A stretch of 13,055 nucleotides of DNA from Pseudomonadota bacterium. GTDB lineage: Bacteria > Pseudomonadota > Alphaproteobacteria > Sphingomonadales > Sphingomonadaceae. This document shows, piece by piece, positions 6,582 through 12,454 of the stretch; position 1 is the stretch's first letter; each line of letters starts with the position of its first letter. The stretch spans positions 1-13,055 of the forward strand of contig JAEWCW010000039.1 of NCBI GenBank assembly GCA_023390415.1. The letters run 5' to 3'. The notes under the pieces are model-generated. The model searched no databases. It was not told where the DNA came from and worked only from the letters and a program-made list of their open reading frames with translations. Made by a program: the position numbers and the translations under genes.

Positions 6582-7390
6582 AACTCCGCTTCGTCCAGGT
6601 CGACGCTTTCGCCGACCGCCCATTCGGCGGCAATCCGGCCGCGGTGATGCCGCTCGATTCATGGCTGCCCGACCATGTCCTCCAGGCGATCGCCGCGGAG
6701 AACAATCTCTCCGAGACCGCCTTCACCGTGCCGGACGAAAGCGGCGCCGCCGATTACGAGCTGCGCTGGTTCACGCCGACGACCGAAGTCGCCCTCTGCG
6801 GCCACGCGACCCTGGCGAGCGGCTTCGTCCTGATCGAGCGCGACGAGATCGTCTTCAGGACCCGCAAGGCCGGCCTGCTCAAGGTCGGGCGCGACGGCGC
6901 GGCGCTCACCCTCGACCTTCCGGTCACGCTCGTCCGCCGCGCCGACAATCCGGCGCTGCTCGATGCGCTCGGGACGCCGGGCGCCGAGGTCTACGACGCC
7001 TATCACGGCACCGAGGCGACGACGATCGTGCTGGTTGACGACGAGGCTGCTGTCGCCGCCTGCACGCCGGACATGGCGAAGCTGCGCGGGATCGACCTGA
7101 TGGCGATCGTCACCGCGCCCGCCGATGCGGGCAGCGGCTACGACGTCGCAAGCCGGGTCTTCGTCCCCGCCTGGGGGGTGGACGAGGATCCGGTGACCGG
7201 CTCGGCCCATGCCGCGCTGACGCCCTTCTGGGCCGAGCGGCTGGGGCGCGAGAGCTTCACCGCCTTCCAAGCGAGCCGGCGCGGGGGCATGGTCGAGTGC
7301 CGCCTTGCCGGGGAGCGCGCCATTCTCGGCGGAAAATGCGTGACTGTAATCGAGGGGGCAATGATCATCGATGAGCCAGGGGGACGATAG
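6578..7390 (+). CDS. PhzF-family isomerase/epimerase-like protein
   Basis: The 270-aa protein shares the PhzF/diaminopimelate-epimerase fold. It opens with MKLRFVQVDAFADRPFGGNPAAV, carries the catalytic glutamate Glu46 in ENNLSETAF, the LCGHATLA block at about 73-80, and the second-half DEDPVTGSAHAAL motif (about 207-219). True PhzF isomerises a dihydro-hydroxyanthranilate intermediate in phenazine synthesis, but no other phz genes are present, and most family members in non-producers have unknown substrates. A phenazine role should therefore not be assumed. Length is normal. It overlaps the CDF stop by 4 bp (ATGA), and the permease gene starts 20 bp before its end, so the last three genes of this run are very tightly packed. 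Confidence 0.92.
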   Translation: MKLRFVQVDAFADRPFGGNPAAVMPLDSWLPDHVLQAIAAENNLSETAFTVPDESGAADYELRWFTPTTEVALCGHATLASGFVLIERDEIVFRTRKAGLLKVGRDGAALTLDLPVTLVRRADNPALLDALGTPGAEVYDAYHGTEATTIVLVDDEAAVAACTPDMAKLRGIDLMAIVTAPADAGSGYDVASRVFVPAWGVDEDPVTGSAHAALTPFWAERLGRESFTAFQASRRGGMVECRLAGERAILGGKCVTVIEGAMIIDEPGGR

Positions 7391-8666
7391 CAAGCTTCGC
7401 CGCGAGATCGGCTTCACCGGTTCCGCGTTCCTTTCCTTCAACGGTGCAGTCGGGGCCGGGATCTTCGCTCTTCCCGCAACGCTCGCCCTCCAGTTCGGCG
7501 CGTTCAGCCCCTGGCTCTTCCCGCTGTTCGGGCTGCTGGTGCTCGCCCTTGCCCTGCCCTTCGCGCGGCTCGCCTCCTTCTTTCCGCAATCGGGCGGGCC
7601 CGTCGCCTATACGGCCGCCTTCGGCCCCTTGGTCTCCTTCCAGGTCGGCTGGGTCTATTATCTCGCCCGGGTGACGGCGCTCGCCGCCAACAGCAACGTC
7701 TTCGCCACCTATGCCGGCTCCCTCTGGGCGCCGCTCGATACGGGCGCAGGGAGGATCGGGATCATCACCGGCCTCTGCGCCTTCCTCGTCTACATCAATG
7801 TCGTCGGCGTGAAGCGCGCGATCCGGGTGCTGGACGCGATCACCCTCCTCAAGCTGCTGCCGATCCTCGGCTTCGCGATCGCGGGACTCATCATCTTCGC
7901 GGACAGCATCCCCGCGCCGGGCCCGATGCCGCCGATCGGCGGCATCGAGGCGGCGGCCCTCCTCGTCCTCTACGCCTTCGTCGGCTTCGAGAATTCGCTG
8001 ATCCCGGCCGGCGAGACCGAGAATCCGCGGCGGACGATCCCGCGCGCGCTGATCGCCACCATCTTCGCCATCGCCATCCTCTATTTCCTCGTCCAGCTCG
8101 CCTTCGTTGCGGTCTCGCCGCCGGCACGGGAGGACGCGCCCCTGCTCGCTTTGGGCGAGGCGCTAGCCGGGCCTGCAGGCGCCCTCATCCTCACCTTCGC
8201 GGCTTTGTTCTCGATCGCGGGCAACACCAGCAGCTCGATGACCTCGACCCCGCGGGTCACCTATGCGCTCGCCCGGGACGGCCTGCTCCCTGGCTGGTTC
8301 GGCCGGGTCAGCGAGCGTTTCCGCACCCCTGCCAACTCGATCGTCTTCATGGGGCTCGCAGGCGCAGCGCTCGCGGTCACCGGCAGCTTCGTGTGGCTTG
8401 CAGTGGTCAGCACGGCTGCGCGGCTGGTCGTCTATTCCGCCTGCATCGCCGCGCTTCCCCAGGCCGAGCGGAAGGAGACCGGCCGCACCGTCCTCGCCAG
8501 CGTCGCGGCTCTGGTCGGGCTCGGTATCTGCCTATGGGCGGCTCTGCAGACGGATTGGGCGCCGTGGCGGATGCTGCTCGGCCTGCTCGCCGTGGGGCTG
8601 GTCCTGTACGTGCTGGCGAGACGCGCGGCGTCTAGGGTCCGTACCCAATACCCGCAACGGCCGTGA
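7371..8666 (+). CDS. APC-family amino acid permease
   Basis: The 431-aa protein is almost wholly hydrophobic, with about 12 predicted membrane helices, and matches amino acid-polyamine-organocation permeases. Helix 1 has the unwound substrate-binding segment FNGAVGAGIFALPA (about 23-36), followed by FPQSGGPVAYTAAFGP in the region of helix 3; NVVGVKRAI, YAFVGFENSLIPAGETENPRRTIPRA and the TPRVTYALARDGLLPGW loop are typical later blocks. Substrate is probably an amino acid or amine; it cannot be named. The ATG lies 20 bp inside phzF. The end is odd: after LARRAAS the last ten residues (RVRTQYPQRP) and the stop are read from the left inverted repeat of the element at 8632-8903. The native C-terminus has thus probably been replaced by an insertion. 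Confidence 0.92.
   Translation: MSQGDDSKLRREIGFTGSAFLSFNGAVGAGIFALPATLALQFGAFSPWLFPLFGLLVLALALPFARLASFFPQSGGPVAYTAAFGPLVSFQVGWVYYLARVTALAANSNVFATYAGSLWAPLDTGAGRIGIITGLCAFLVYINVVGVKRAIRVLDAITLLKLLPILGFAIAGLIIFADSIPAPGPMPPIGGIEAAALLVLYAFVGFENSLIPAGETENPRRTIPRALIATIFAIAILYFLVQLAFVAVSPPAREDAPLLALGEALAGPAGALILTFAALFSIAGNTSSSMTSTPRVTYALARDGLLPGWFGRVSERFRTPANSIVFMGLAGAALAVTGSFVWLAVVSTAARLVVYSACIAALPQAERKETGRTVLASVAALVGLGICLWAALQTDWAPWRMLLGLLAVGLVLYVLARRAASRVRTQYPQRP
8632..8660. repeat. Left terminal inverted repeat of the element
   Basis: It begins ctagggtccgtaccc and continues through aatacccgcaacgg. Its reverse complement matches 8875-8903 except at two positions. In the permease frame it encodes the final residues RVRTQYPQR; the following bases supply Pro and the TGA stop. 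Confidence 0.85.
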
Positions 8667-8675
8667 CGGAGCGGA

Positions 8676-8754
8676 TTTTGCGCCAGGGCAAGGAGCGAGG
8701 AGGGAGCGATGCTGACGCATCGTGACCGACGAGGGACGAAGCCCTGGCCCAAAA
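8676..8754. repeat. Long-armed hairpin inside the element, with inner stem-loop
   Basis: Arms ttttgcgccagggc (8676-8689) and gccctggcccaaaa (8741-8754) pair at 13 of 14 positions. The 51-nt loop contains a second perfect hairpin, cgatgc (8707-8712), tgac loop, gcatcg (8717-8722). The T and A runs are within the stem, not after it, so it is not a textbook intrinsic terminator. Confidence 0.7.
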
Positions 8755-8773
8755 GCCGCCCGCCGCGAAGCGG

Positions 8774-8868
8774 TCGTCCGGAGAAGGCCTCCGGCTGCGT
8801 CGAACGGCTTGTCCGGGCAACCAGCCCGGCCCGCGCCGCCCTCCTTGCCGGCGACCTTCTCCGGACGA
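8774..8868. repeat. Second long-armed hairpin inside the element
   Basis: Arms tcgtccggagaagg (8774-8787) and ccttctccggacga (8855-8868) are perfectly complementary over 14 bp. Enclosed is a smaller stem ccgggc (8813-8818), loop aacca, gcccgg (8824-8829). Together with the first hairpin this makes most of the element self-pairing. Confidence 0.72.
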
Positions 8869-8874
8869 TCCCGA

Positions 8875-8903
8875 CCATTGCGGGTATTGGGTTCGGACCC
8901 TAG
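8875..8903. repeat. Right terminal inverted repeat of the element
   Basis: It reads ccattgcgggtattggg, then ttcggaccctag. It mirrors 8632-8660 with two mismatches. The terminal CTAG holds the TAG stop of mnmA on the minus strand; as CTAG is palindromic, that stop would exist before or after an insertion there. Confidence 0.85.
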
Positions 8904-10006
8904 GCGAGCGCCAGCTCCGCGCTGACCGTCTCCTCGATCCAGCCGCCGCCGAGCACCCGGTCGCCGTCGTAGAGCACGGCGGCCTGGCCGGGCGCGACTC
9001 CATATTCGGGCTGGACGAAGCGGATCGAGTCGCCGTCGAAGCTGGCCGGCGCCGGCCTGGCGAGCGAGCGCACCTTGGCGGCGAGCCCGCTCCTCTGGTC
9101 CTCGCCCAGCCAGTTGAGGCCGGAGATCCGCGCCTCCGAGACCGCGAGGGCGGCGCGAGGCCCGACGACCACCCGACGTGCCTCCGGCTCGAGCCGGATC
9201 ACGTAGAGCGGCTCGGCCTGGCCGCCGATCTCGAGCCCGCGGCGCTGGCCGACAGTGAAGTGGATGAGCCCGCGATGGCTGCCGAGGACGCGGCCTTCGA
9301 GATCGACGATCTCGCCCGGCTGCGCCGCCTCGGGCCGCACCTTCTTCACCACCGACGAATAGTCGCCGTCGGGAACGAAGCAGATGTCCTGGCTGTCGCG
9401 CTTGTCGGCGACGATCAGCCCGAGCTCGCGGGCGATCTCGCGGACCCGGGGCTTCGGCATGCCGCCCAAGGGGAAGCGGAGATAATCGAGCTGCTCGCGG
9501 GTGGTCGCGAACAGGAAATAGCTCTGGTCGCGCGCGGGGTCGGCGGCGCGGTGGAGCTCGGGCCCGTTCGGCCCCTCGACGCGGCGGACGTAATGGCCGG
9601 TGGCGAGGCAATCGGCGCCGAGATCGCGGGCGAGGGCGAAGAGATCGGTGAACTTCACCCCCTGGTTGCAGGAGATGCAGGGCACCGGCGTGCGGCCCTT
9701 CGCATATTCGTCGGCGAAGCGCTCGACGACGGAGTCGCGGAAGCGGCTTTCGTAATCGAAGACGTAATGCGCGATTCCCAGCTTCGCTGCGACCTCGCTG
9801 GCGTCGTAAATGTCCTGGCCGGCGCAGCAGGTCTTGGAGCGGCCGGCGGCCTGCCCGTGATCGTAGAGCTGGAGGGTCACGCCGATCGTCTCGGCGCCGC
9901 TGCGCGCGGCGAGCGCGGCCACGACCGAGCTGTCGACCCCGCCCGACATGGCGACGACGATTCGCGCGCCCTTGAGGGGCCGGCCGAGCTGAAAATCCGC
10001 GTCCAT
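8900..10006 (-). CDS. mnmA: tRNA-specific 2-thiouridylase MnmA
   Basis: This ATP-dependent enzyme thiolates U34 at the wobble position of Lys, Glu and Gln tRNAs, taking sulfur from a persulfide relay. Numbering from the ATG at 10006 (368 aa), the PP-loop AMSGGVDSSVVAAL lies at about 19-32 and the CCAGQDIYDA segment follows at 60-69. The persulfide cysteine is in PCISCNQGVKF (near 113) and the second catalytic cysteine in DSQDICFVPDGDY (near 209). ATGHYVRR, ARDQSYFLF and HFTVGQRRGLEIGG are further family blocks. A GTG at 10018 would add four residues; neither start has a clear ribosome binding site, and I prefer the ATG because it gives the usual short N-terminus. The gene appears to stand alone. 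Its stop lies in the right repeat of the element. Confidence 0.95.
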   Translation of the reverse strand: MDADFQLGRPLKGARIVVAMSGGVDSSVVAALAARSGAETIGVTLQLYDHGQAAGRSKTCCAGQDIYDASEVAAKLGIAHYVFDYESRFRDSVVERFADEYAKGRTPVPCISCNQGVKFTDLFALARDLGADCLATGHYVRRVEGPNGPELHRAADPARDQSYFLFATTREQLDYLRFPLGGMPKPRVREIARELGLIVADKRDSQDICFVPDGDYSSVVKKVRPEAAQPGEIVDLEGRVLGSHRGLIHFTVGQRRGLEIGGQAEPLYVIRLEPEARRVVVGPRAALAVSEARISGLNWLGEDQRSGLAAKVRSLARPAPASFDGDSIRFVQPEYGVAPGQAAVLYDGDRVLGGGWIEETVSAELALA

Positions 10007-10095
10007 TGCGGCGCCCACATAGGCGCTCGCACCGAAAAACGACAGTGGCGGCGGCTTTTACGGAGGATTCAGGTTCCGGCGTTAGAAGCGTGCCA

Positions 10096-10344
10096 ATGGA
10101 TCTCGCATTCCATCTGCGCGCGGAGCGGCTGCTCAACCAAACGCCCGAGGCGCGAGTCGATTATGACGTGCTGGTCGCGGCGCTCGGTGCCCACCAGTCG
10201 CAAAGCGCCACAGCCCGGGCCGCCGCAACGGCCGCGCGCTCGCGTCCTGCCAACCAGGTCACCGAACTCGTTCTCGGCGGCGGCGGCTGGGAGGAAGCGA
10301 AGCGTGCCCGCCGCGGCTCCTTCAACCCGGGAGGCGGCGCCTGA
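10096..10344 (+). CDS. Hypothetical protein, 82 aa
   Basis: I do not recognise this protein. It begins MDLAFHLRAERLLNQ with an amphipathic, probably helical first half, has an Ala/Arg-rich stretch at about 43-58, and ends in a Gly-rich, basic tail (VLGGGGWEEAKRARRG, FNPGGGA). No signal peptide, membrane span or metal motif is visible. Third codon positions are mostly G or C, as in neighbouring genes, which supports coding. An in-frame GTG lies two codons upstream of the chosen ATG; neither has a strong ribosome binding site. It diverges from mnmA and lies 116 bp before sciP. The reverse-strand frames over it look like shadows. It is more likely real than not, but without a homologue search that stays open. 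Confidence 0.6.
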   Translation: MDLAFHLRAERLLNQTPEARVDYDVLVAALGAHQSQSATARAAATAARSRPANQVTELVLGGGGWEEAKRARRGSFNPGGGA

Positions 10345-10374
10345 ACATGTCACCGTATCATTTACCTTCGCATT

Positions 10375-10390
10375 TTAGCCTTCTTTCAAC
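10375..10390 (+). promoter_or_regulatory. Candidate CtrA box upstream of sciP
   Basis: The sequence TTAG, seven bases, TCAAC fits the CtrA consensus TTAA-N7-TTAAC at seven of nine fixed positions. It lies about 70 bp before the sciP start in a locally AT-richer stretch. In Caulobacter sciP is a direct CtrA target, so the match fits the expected circuit. A GAGTC (GANTC, the CcrM methylation site) occurs at 10441-10445. Confidence 0.5.
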
Positions 10391-10460
10391 CGTCACCCGC
10401 TAAAGCATCGCCACCGAATACGGTCTGTCTGGGGGGACAGGAGTCCTTTTTGAGGTACGA

Positions 10461-10760
10461 ATGATCGAGAATCAGAACATCCGCCCGGCACAAGTCATCG
10501 GCCCCTTGGGAGAGCCGCTGACGATCGAGAGCCTTCCGCCGCCCTCGACGACCCGCTGGGTCGTTCGTCGCAAGGCTGAGGTGGTCTCGGCCGTCAATGG
10601 CGGCCTGCTCAGCGTGGACGAGGCGTGCGAACGCTACGGCCTCACCCTCGAGGAATTCTCGACCTGGCAGCGCGCGGTCGACCGCTCCGGCATGCCCGGC
10701 CTGCGGGTGACCCGCATCCAGCATTATCGCAGCCTCTACGAGCGCCAGCAGAAATACTGA
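10461..10760 (+). CDS. sciP: SciP / DUF1153 CtrA-inhibitor cell-cycle protein
   Basis: The 99-aa protein matches SciP (DUF1153), a small helix-turn-helix protein conserved in Alphaproteobacteria. In Caulobacter SciP binds CtrA and DNA in G1 and blocks transcription of CtrA-activated genes. Conserved blocks are IGPLGEPLTIESLPPP (13-28), RWVVRRKAEVVSAVNGGLLS (32-51), the DEACERYGLTLEEFSTWQRA helix-turn-helix core (53-72) and GLRVTRIQHYR (80-90). The start is supported by a GAGG at 10452-10455 five bases upstream. It stands as a single gene, with a candidate CtrA box and a GANTC site upstream and a strong hairpin terminator 27 bp after the stop. A direct role in this organism's cell cycle is inferred from the family. 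Confidence 0.93.
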   Translation: MIENQNIRPAQVIGPLGEPLTIESLPPPSTTRWVVRRKAEVVSAVNGGLLSVDEACERYGLTLEEFSTWQRAVDRSGMPGLRVTRIQHYRSLYERQQKY

Positions 10761-10786
10761 TCGGCGCCGCTGCGGCGGCATGAACG

Positions 10787-10822
10787 GGCGCCCCGCGACC
10801 TAGGTCGTTCGGGGCGCCTTTT
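10787..10822 (+). terminator. Rho-independent terminator after sciP
   Basis: A 9-bp perfect stem, ggcgccccg (10787-10795) with cggggcgcc (10810-10818), is followed by TTTT at 10819-10822. The 14-nt loop contains the perfect palindrome cgacctaggtcg (10796-10807), so the stem can extend inward past a small tt bulge. Confidence 0.85.
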
Positions 10823-10908
10823 CGCATCCGTTCGGGTTCCGCTGGCGCCCCCGCTGTGGCAAAGCGCGAAAAGGGGCGGCTGTCGCCGCGTGCGCTCAAG
10901 GGGAATCG

Positions 10909-11166
10909 GTGACCGTCTTCGTCTGGATCCTGCTCGGCGCCGCGATCGGAATCGCGGCTGCGATCCTCCTTCGGGTCGAGGGGCGCTCGGCGCGTGTCCT
11001 TAACGTCGCCGCCGGGATCGCGGGCGCGATCGGCGGCGGGATCGCCGAAGGCCGCGGCAGGATCGGTGCCGATCCCTGGGACATGAACGGACTGATCGTC
11101 GCGGCAGCCGGCGCGATCATCCTCATTGGAATCGCCAACCTCTTCCGCCACCGCCCAGCTCACTGA
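10909..11166 (+). CDS. Small GlsB/YeaQ/YmgE-like membrane protein
   Basis: The 85-aa protein has three hydrophobic stretches: about residues 3-21 (VFVWILLGAAIGIAAAILL), a Gly/Ala-rich one at 32-46 (NVAAGIAGAIGGGIA), and 61-79 (LIVAAAGAIILIGIANLF). It ends with a short basic tail. Hydrophobic pattern and length resemble the GlsB/YeaQ/YmgE (transglycosylase-associated) family of small stress-linked inner-membrane proteins whose function is unknown. The match is looser than for the gene at 11991-12263. The start is GTG, with AAGGGGA at 10898-10904 as ribosome binding site; no upstream in-frame ATG fits better. It follows the sciP terminator, so it should have its own promoter in 10823-10908, but I see no clear boxes there. 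It ends 20 bp from the convergent SIMPL gene. Confidence 0.75.
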   Translation: MTVFVWILLGAAIGIAAAILLRVEGRSARVLNVAAGIAGAIGGGIAEGRGRIGADPWDMNGLIVAAAGAIILIGIANLFRHRPAH

Positions 11167-11186
11167 GCGGCGGCGGAACGAGGCGT

Positions 11187-11900
11187 CTAGCGCAGCTCGA
11201 AGCTCACGGTCAGGGCGACGGACAGCCGCTGCTCGCCGGCATCGATATTGGCGGTCGCGGCGTCCATAGACTGGGCGCGGGCCATCGCCACGGGCCGCGG
11301 CATCGGCATGACCGCACCGGTCTCGCTTACCCCGATCACACGGACGACGCGCATGTTGAGAGCACGCGCATAGAGTTCCGCGCGGGCGCGGGCGGTCGCG
11401 ATCGCCGCGGTGCGGGCCTCGTCCAGCGCGGCCTCGGGCCGATCGATCTCGAGCGACGGTCCGTTGATCTGGTTGGCGCCCTCGGCGACCAGGGCATCGA
11501 GGATGGTGCCGGTCCGGGCGATGTCGCGGAAACGGATGCTCACGTCGTTCGACGCGCGATAGCCGGTGAGCTGCGGCGGCTGATTCTCGGCGTAGCGGTA
11601 ATCAGGCTGGAGGCTGATATTGCTCGTCTGGATGTCGCGATCGGCGATTCCGGCACGGCGCAGTGCGGCGCGGACGGCGTTCATCCGGGCGCTGTTCTGG
11701 CGGATCGCCTCCGTTGCGGTCGGGGCCTGGGTGACGACCCCGGCGGTGATCCGAGCAATGTCGGGTACGCGCGTCGCATAACCTTCCGCGACCACGTCCA
11801 GCCGGGTCCCGGCGACTGCCGCATCCGGCTGCGCCTGGGCGGACGCGGCGGCAGGGACGGCGAGCGCCAGAGCCGCGCCCAAAACCAACCTGTTCAGCAT
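11187..11900 (-). CDS. Periplasmic SIMPL-domain (DUF541) protein
   Basis: The 237-aa protein starts with a clear signal peptide, MLNRLVLGAALALAVPAAASA, with probable cleavage before Gln22. The mature part is a SIMPL domain: RLDVVAEGYATRVPDIARITAGVVTQ near the front, NSARMNAVRAALRRAGIADRDIQTSNISLQPDY in the middle with the characteristic helix plus DIQTS/NISLQP run, then GYRASNDVSIRFRD and a C-terminal AGEQRLSVALTVSFEL strand. The function of the family is poorly defined; members are linked to envelope and oxidative stress or to surface structures. The start is fixed by AAGGAG (11907-11912 on the complementary strand) six bases upstream of the ATG; an in-frame start 17 codons earlier would spoil the signal peptide. 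It lies 90 bp downstream of the GlsB gene on the same strand. Confidence 0.9.
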   Translation of the reverse strand: MLNRLVLGAALALAVPAAASAQAQPDAAVAGTRLDVVAEGYATRVPDIARITAGVVTQAPTATEAIRQNSARMNAVRAALRRAGIADRDIQTSNISLQPDYRYAENQPPQLTGYRASNDVSIRFRDIARTGTILDALVAEGANQINGPSLEIDRPEAALDEARTAAIATARARAELYARALNMRVVRVIGVSETGAVMPMPRPVAMARAQSMDAATANIDAGEQRLSVALTVSFELR

Positions 11901-11923
11901 TTCATGCTCCTTCGCTGCGCGCC

Positions 11924-11949
11924 GGGAGAGGCGCGTTAACGCCCCTCCC
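11924..11949. other. Inverted repeat in the SIMPL leader
   Basis: gggagaggcg (11924-11933) and cgcccctccc (11940-11949) pair with one G-T position around a 6-nt loop containing TTAA. It lies just upstream of the SIMPL ribosome binding site. No U-run follows on either strand, so it is not a standard terminator; it could be a leader hairpin or mRNA processing stem. Confidence 0.4.
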
Positions 11950-11990
11950 AACGCGAATCGGCCTGCATCGTTGCTGAACCGAAAGGGCCG

Positions 11991-12263
11991 TCAGACCCTG
12001 CGGCTGGCGACCAGGCGATAGACGAAGAGGATGATGATCGCGCCGATGATCGCGGCGATGAAGCCCGCGCCGCGATCGCCCTCGTCATACCAGCCGATCA
12101 TCCGCCCGAGGAAGCCCGCGACGACCGCGCCGGCAATTCCGAGCAGGATGGTGACGATGCAGCCCCCGGGATCGCGCCCCGGCATGATGGCCTTGGCGAT
12201 AAGCCCGGCGAGGCCGCCGATGATGATCCACCAGAGCCAACTGTAGTTTGCGAGCAGGTCCAT
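11991..12263 (-). CDS. GlsB/YeaQ/YmgE-family stress-response membrane protein
   Basis: The 90-aa protein carries the family pattern: a first helix WLWWIIIGGLAGLIAKAIMPG (9-29), then the conserved turn RDPGGCIVTILLGIAGAVVAGFLG (30-53), a short loop WYDEGDRG and a last helix FIAAIIGAIIILFVYRL (68-84), ending in basic residues. The transglycosylase-associated (PF04226) family is often induced by stress and stationary phase; its biochemical role is unknown. The start is well defined: GGAGG at 12274-12270 of the minus strand lies six bases before the ATG. A candidate general-stress promoter lies about 60 bp upstream. The protein shares its family type with the 85-aa protein at 10909-11166, so two such genes flank the SIMPL gene. 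Confidence 0.93.
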   Translation of the reverse strand: MDLLANYSWLWWIIIGGLAGLIAKAIMPGRDPGGCIVTILLGIAGAVVAGFLGRMIGWYDEGDRGAGFIAAIIGAIIILFVYRLVASRRV

Positions 12264-12322
12264 GATTCTCCTCCCTCATTCTCTCCGCGAAACGATCTAC
12301 GATTCAGCGGTGGTAAACGTCC

Positions 12323-12348
12323 AACCCCGGATGTACAGGCGCGGTTCC
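12323..12348 (-). promoter_or_regulatory. Candidate EcfG-type general stress promoter
   Basis: On the minus strand GGAAC (12348-12344), 17 bases, then GGTT (12326-12323). The alphaproteobacterial EcfG consensus is GGAAC-N16-17-CGTT, so one base of nine differs. It would give a leader of about 55 nt before the GlsB/YeaQ start. This fits a stress gene but is based on one short motif. Confidence 0.4.
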
Positions 12349-12395
12349 GGGCAGGCGGGGGATGACGCCGAGCACGCGCGTGTAGCGATTCCGGC

Positions 12396-12422
12396 TTGAG
12401 CCGAGTGCTTTATTCATCTAAT
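12396..12422 (+). promoter_or_regulatory. Possible promoter of the efflux adaptor gene
   Basis: TTGAGC (12396-12401) could be a -35 box and TCTAAT (12417-12422), five of six to TATAAT, a -10 box. The 15-bp spacer is short. The region is AT-richer than its surroundings and about 33 bp before the start codon. No TetR- or MarR-type operator palindrome was identified. Confidence 0.35.
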
Positions 12423-12454
12423 ACAGTTCCCAACCAACAGGCTGTGAAAGCAGA

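Larger units (their letters stand above)
8632..8903. mobile_element. MITE-like non-coding inverted-repeat element, 272 bp
   Basis: The two ends are 29-bp inverted repeats (8632-8660 and 8875-8903) that match at 27 of 29 positions, with CTAG as the outermost four bases at each side. No credible coding region lies inside; the interior is made of nested hairpins (see separate entries). Size, terminal repeats and lack of a transposase fit a miniature inverted-repeat transposable element mobilised in trans. CTAG could be part of the repeat or, alternatively, a duplicated target site, in which case the element proper is 8636-8899. It sits exactly in the gap between the convergent permease and mnmA genes. 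An alternative is a large bidirectional terminator or structured RNA. Copy number elsewhere cannot be judged from one window. Confidence 0.7.

Noticed and set aside
6578..7390. Phenazine biosynthesis cluster suggested by the PhzF-like gene
   Set aside because: No phzA/B, C, D, E or G homologues are in the window, and the family is widespread in organisms that do not make phenazines.
8532..10136. Minus-strand frame of 534 codons through the element and mnmA
   Set aside because: It is out of frame with mnmA, Arg-rich, and its continuity through the element is due to the low number of stops in GC-rich DNA.
9260..10378. Open frame of 372 codons antisense to mnmA and crossing the 82-aa gene
   Set aside because: It mirrors mnmA in a complementary frame and shows no family features.
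10425..10450. Small hairpin ctgtc/gacag followed nearby by TTTTT, as a terminator before sciP
   Set aside because: The stem is only 5 bp, and nine bases with GAGTCC separate it from the T run, too weak and too far for an intrinsic terminator.
1501..11190. CTAG is rare by eye (eight copies) and six of the eight lie at gene ends or in a terminator
   Set aside because: Four are explained by TAG stops after a C-ending codon; CTAG avoidance is common in bacteria, and in-frame TAG occurs only at stops. No special signal is needed, apart from the element ends.
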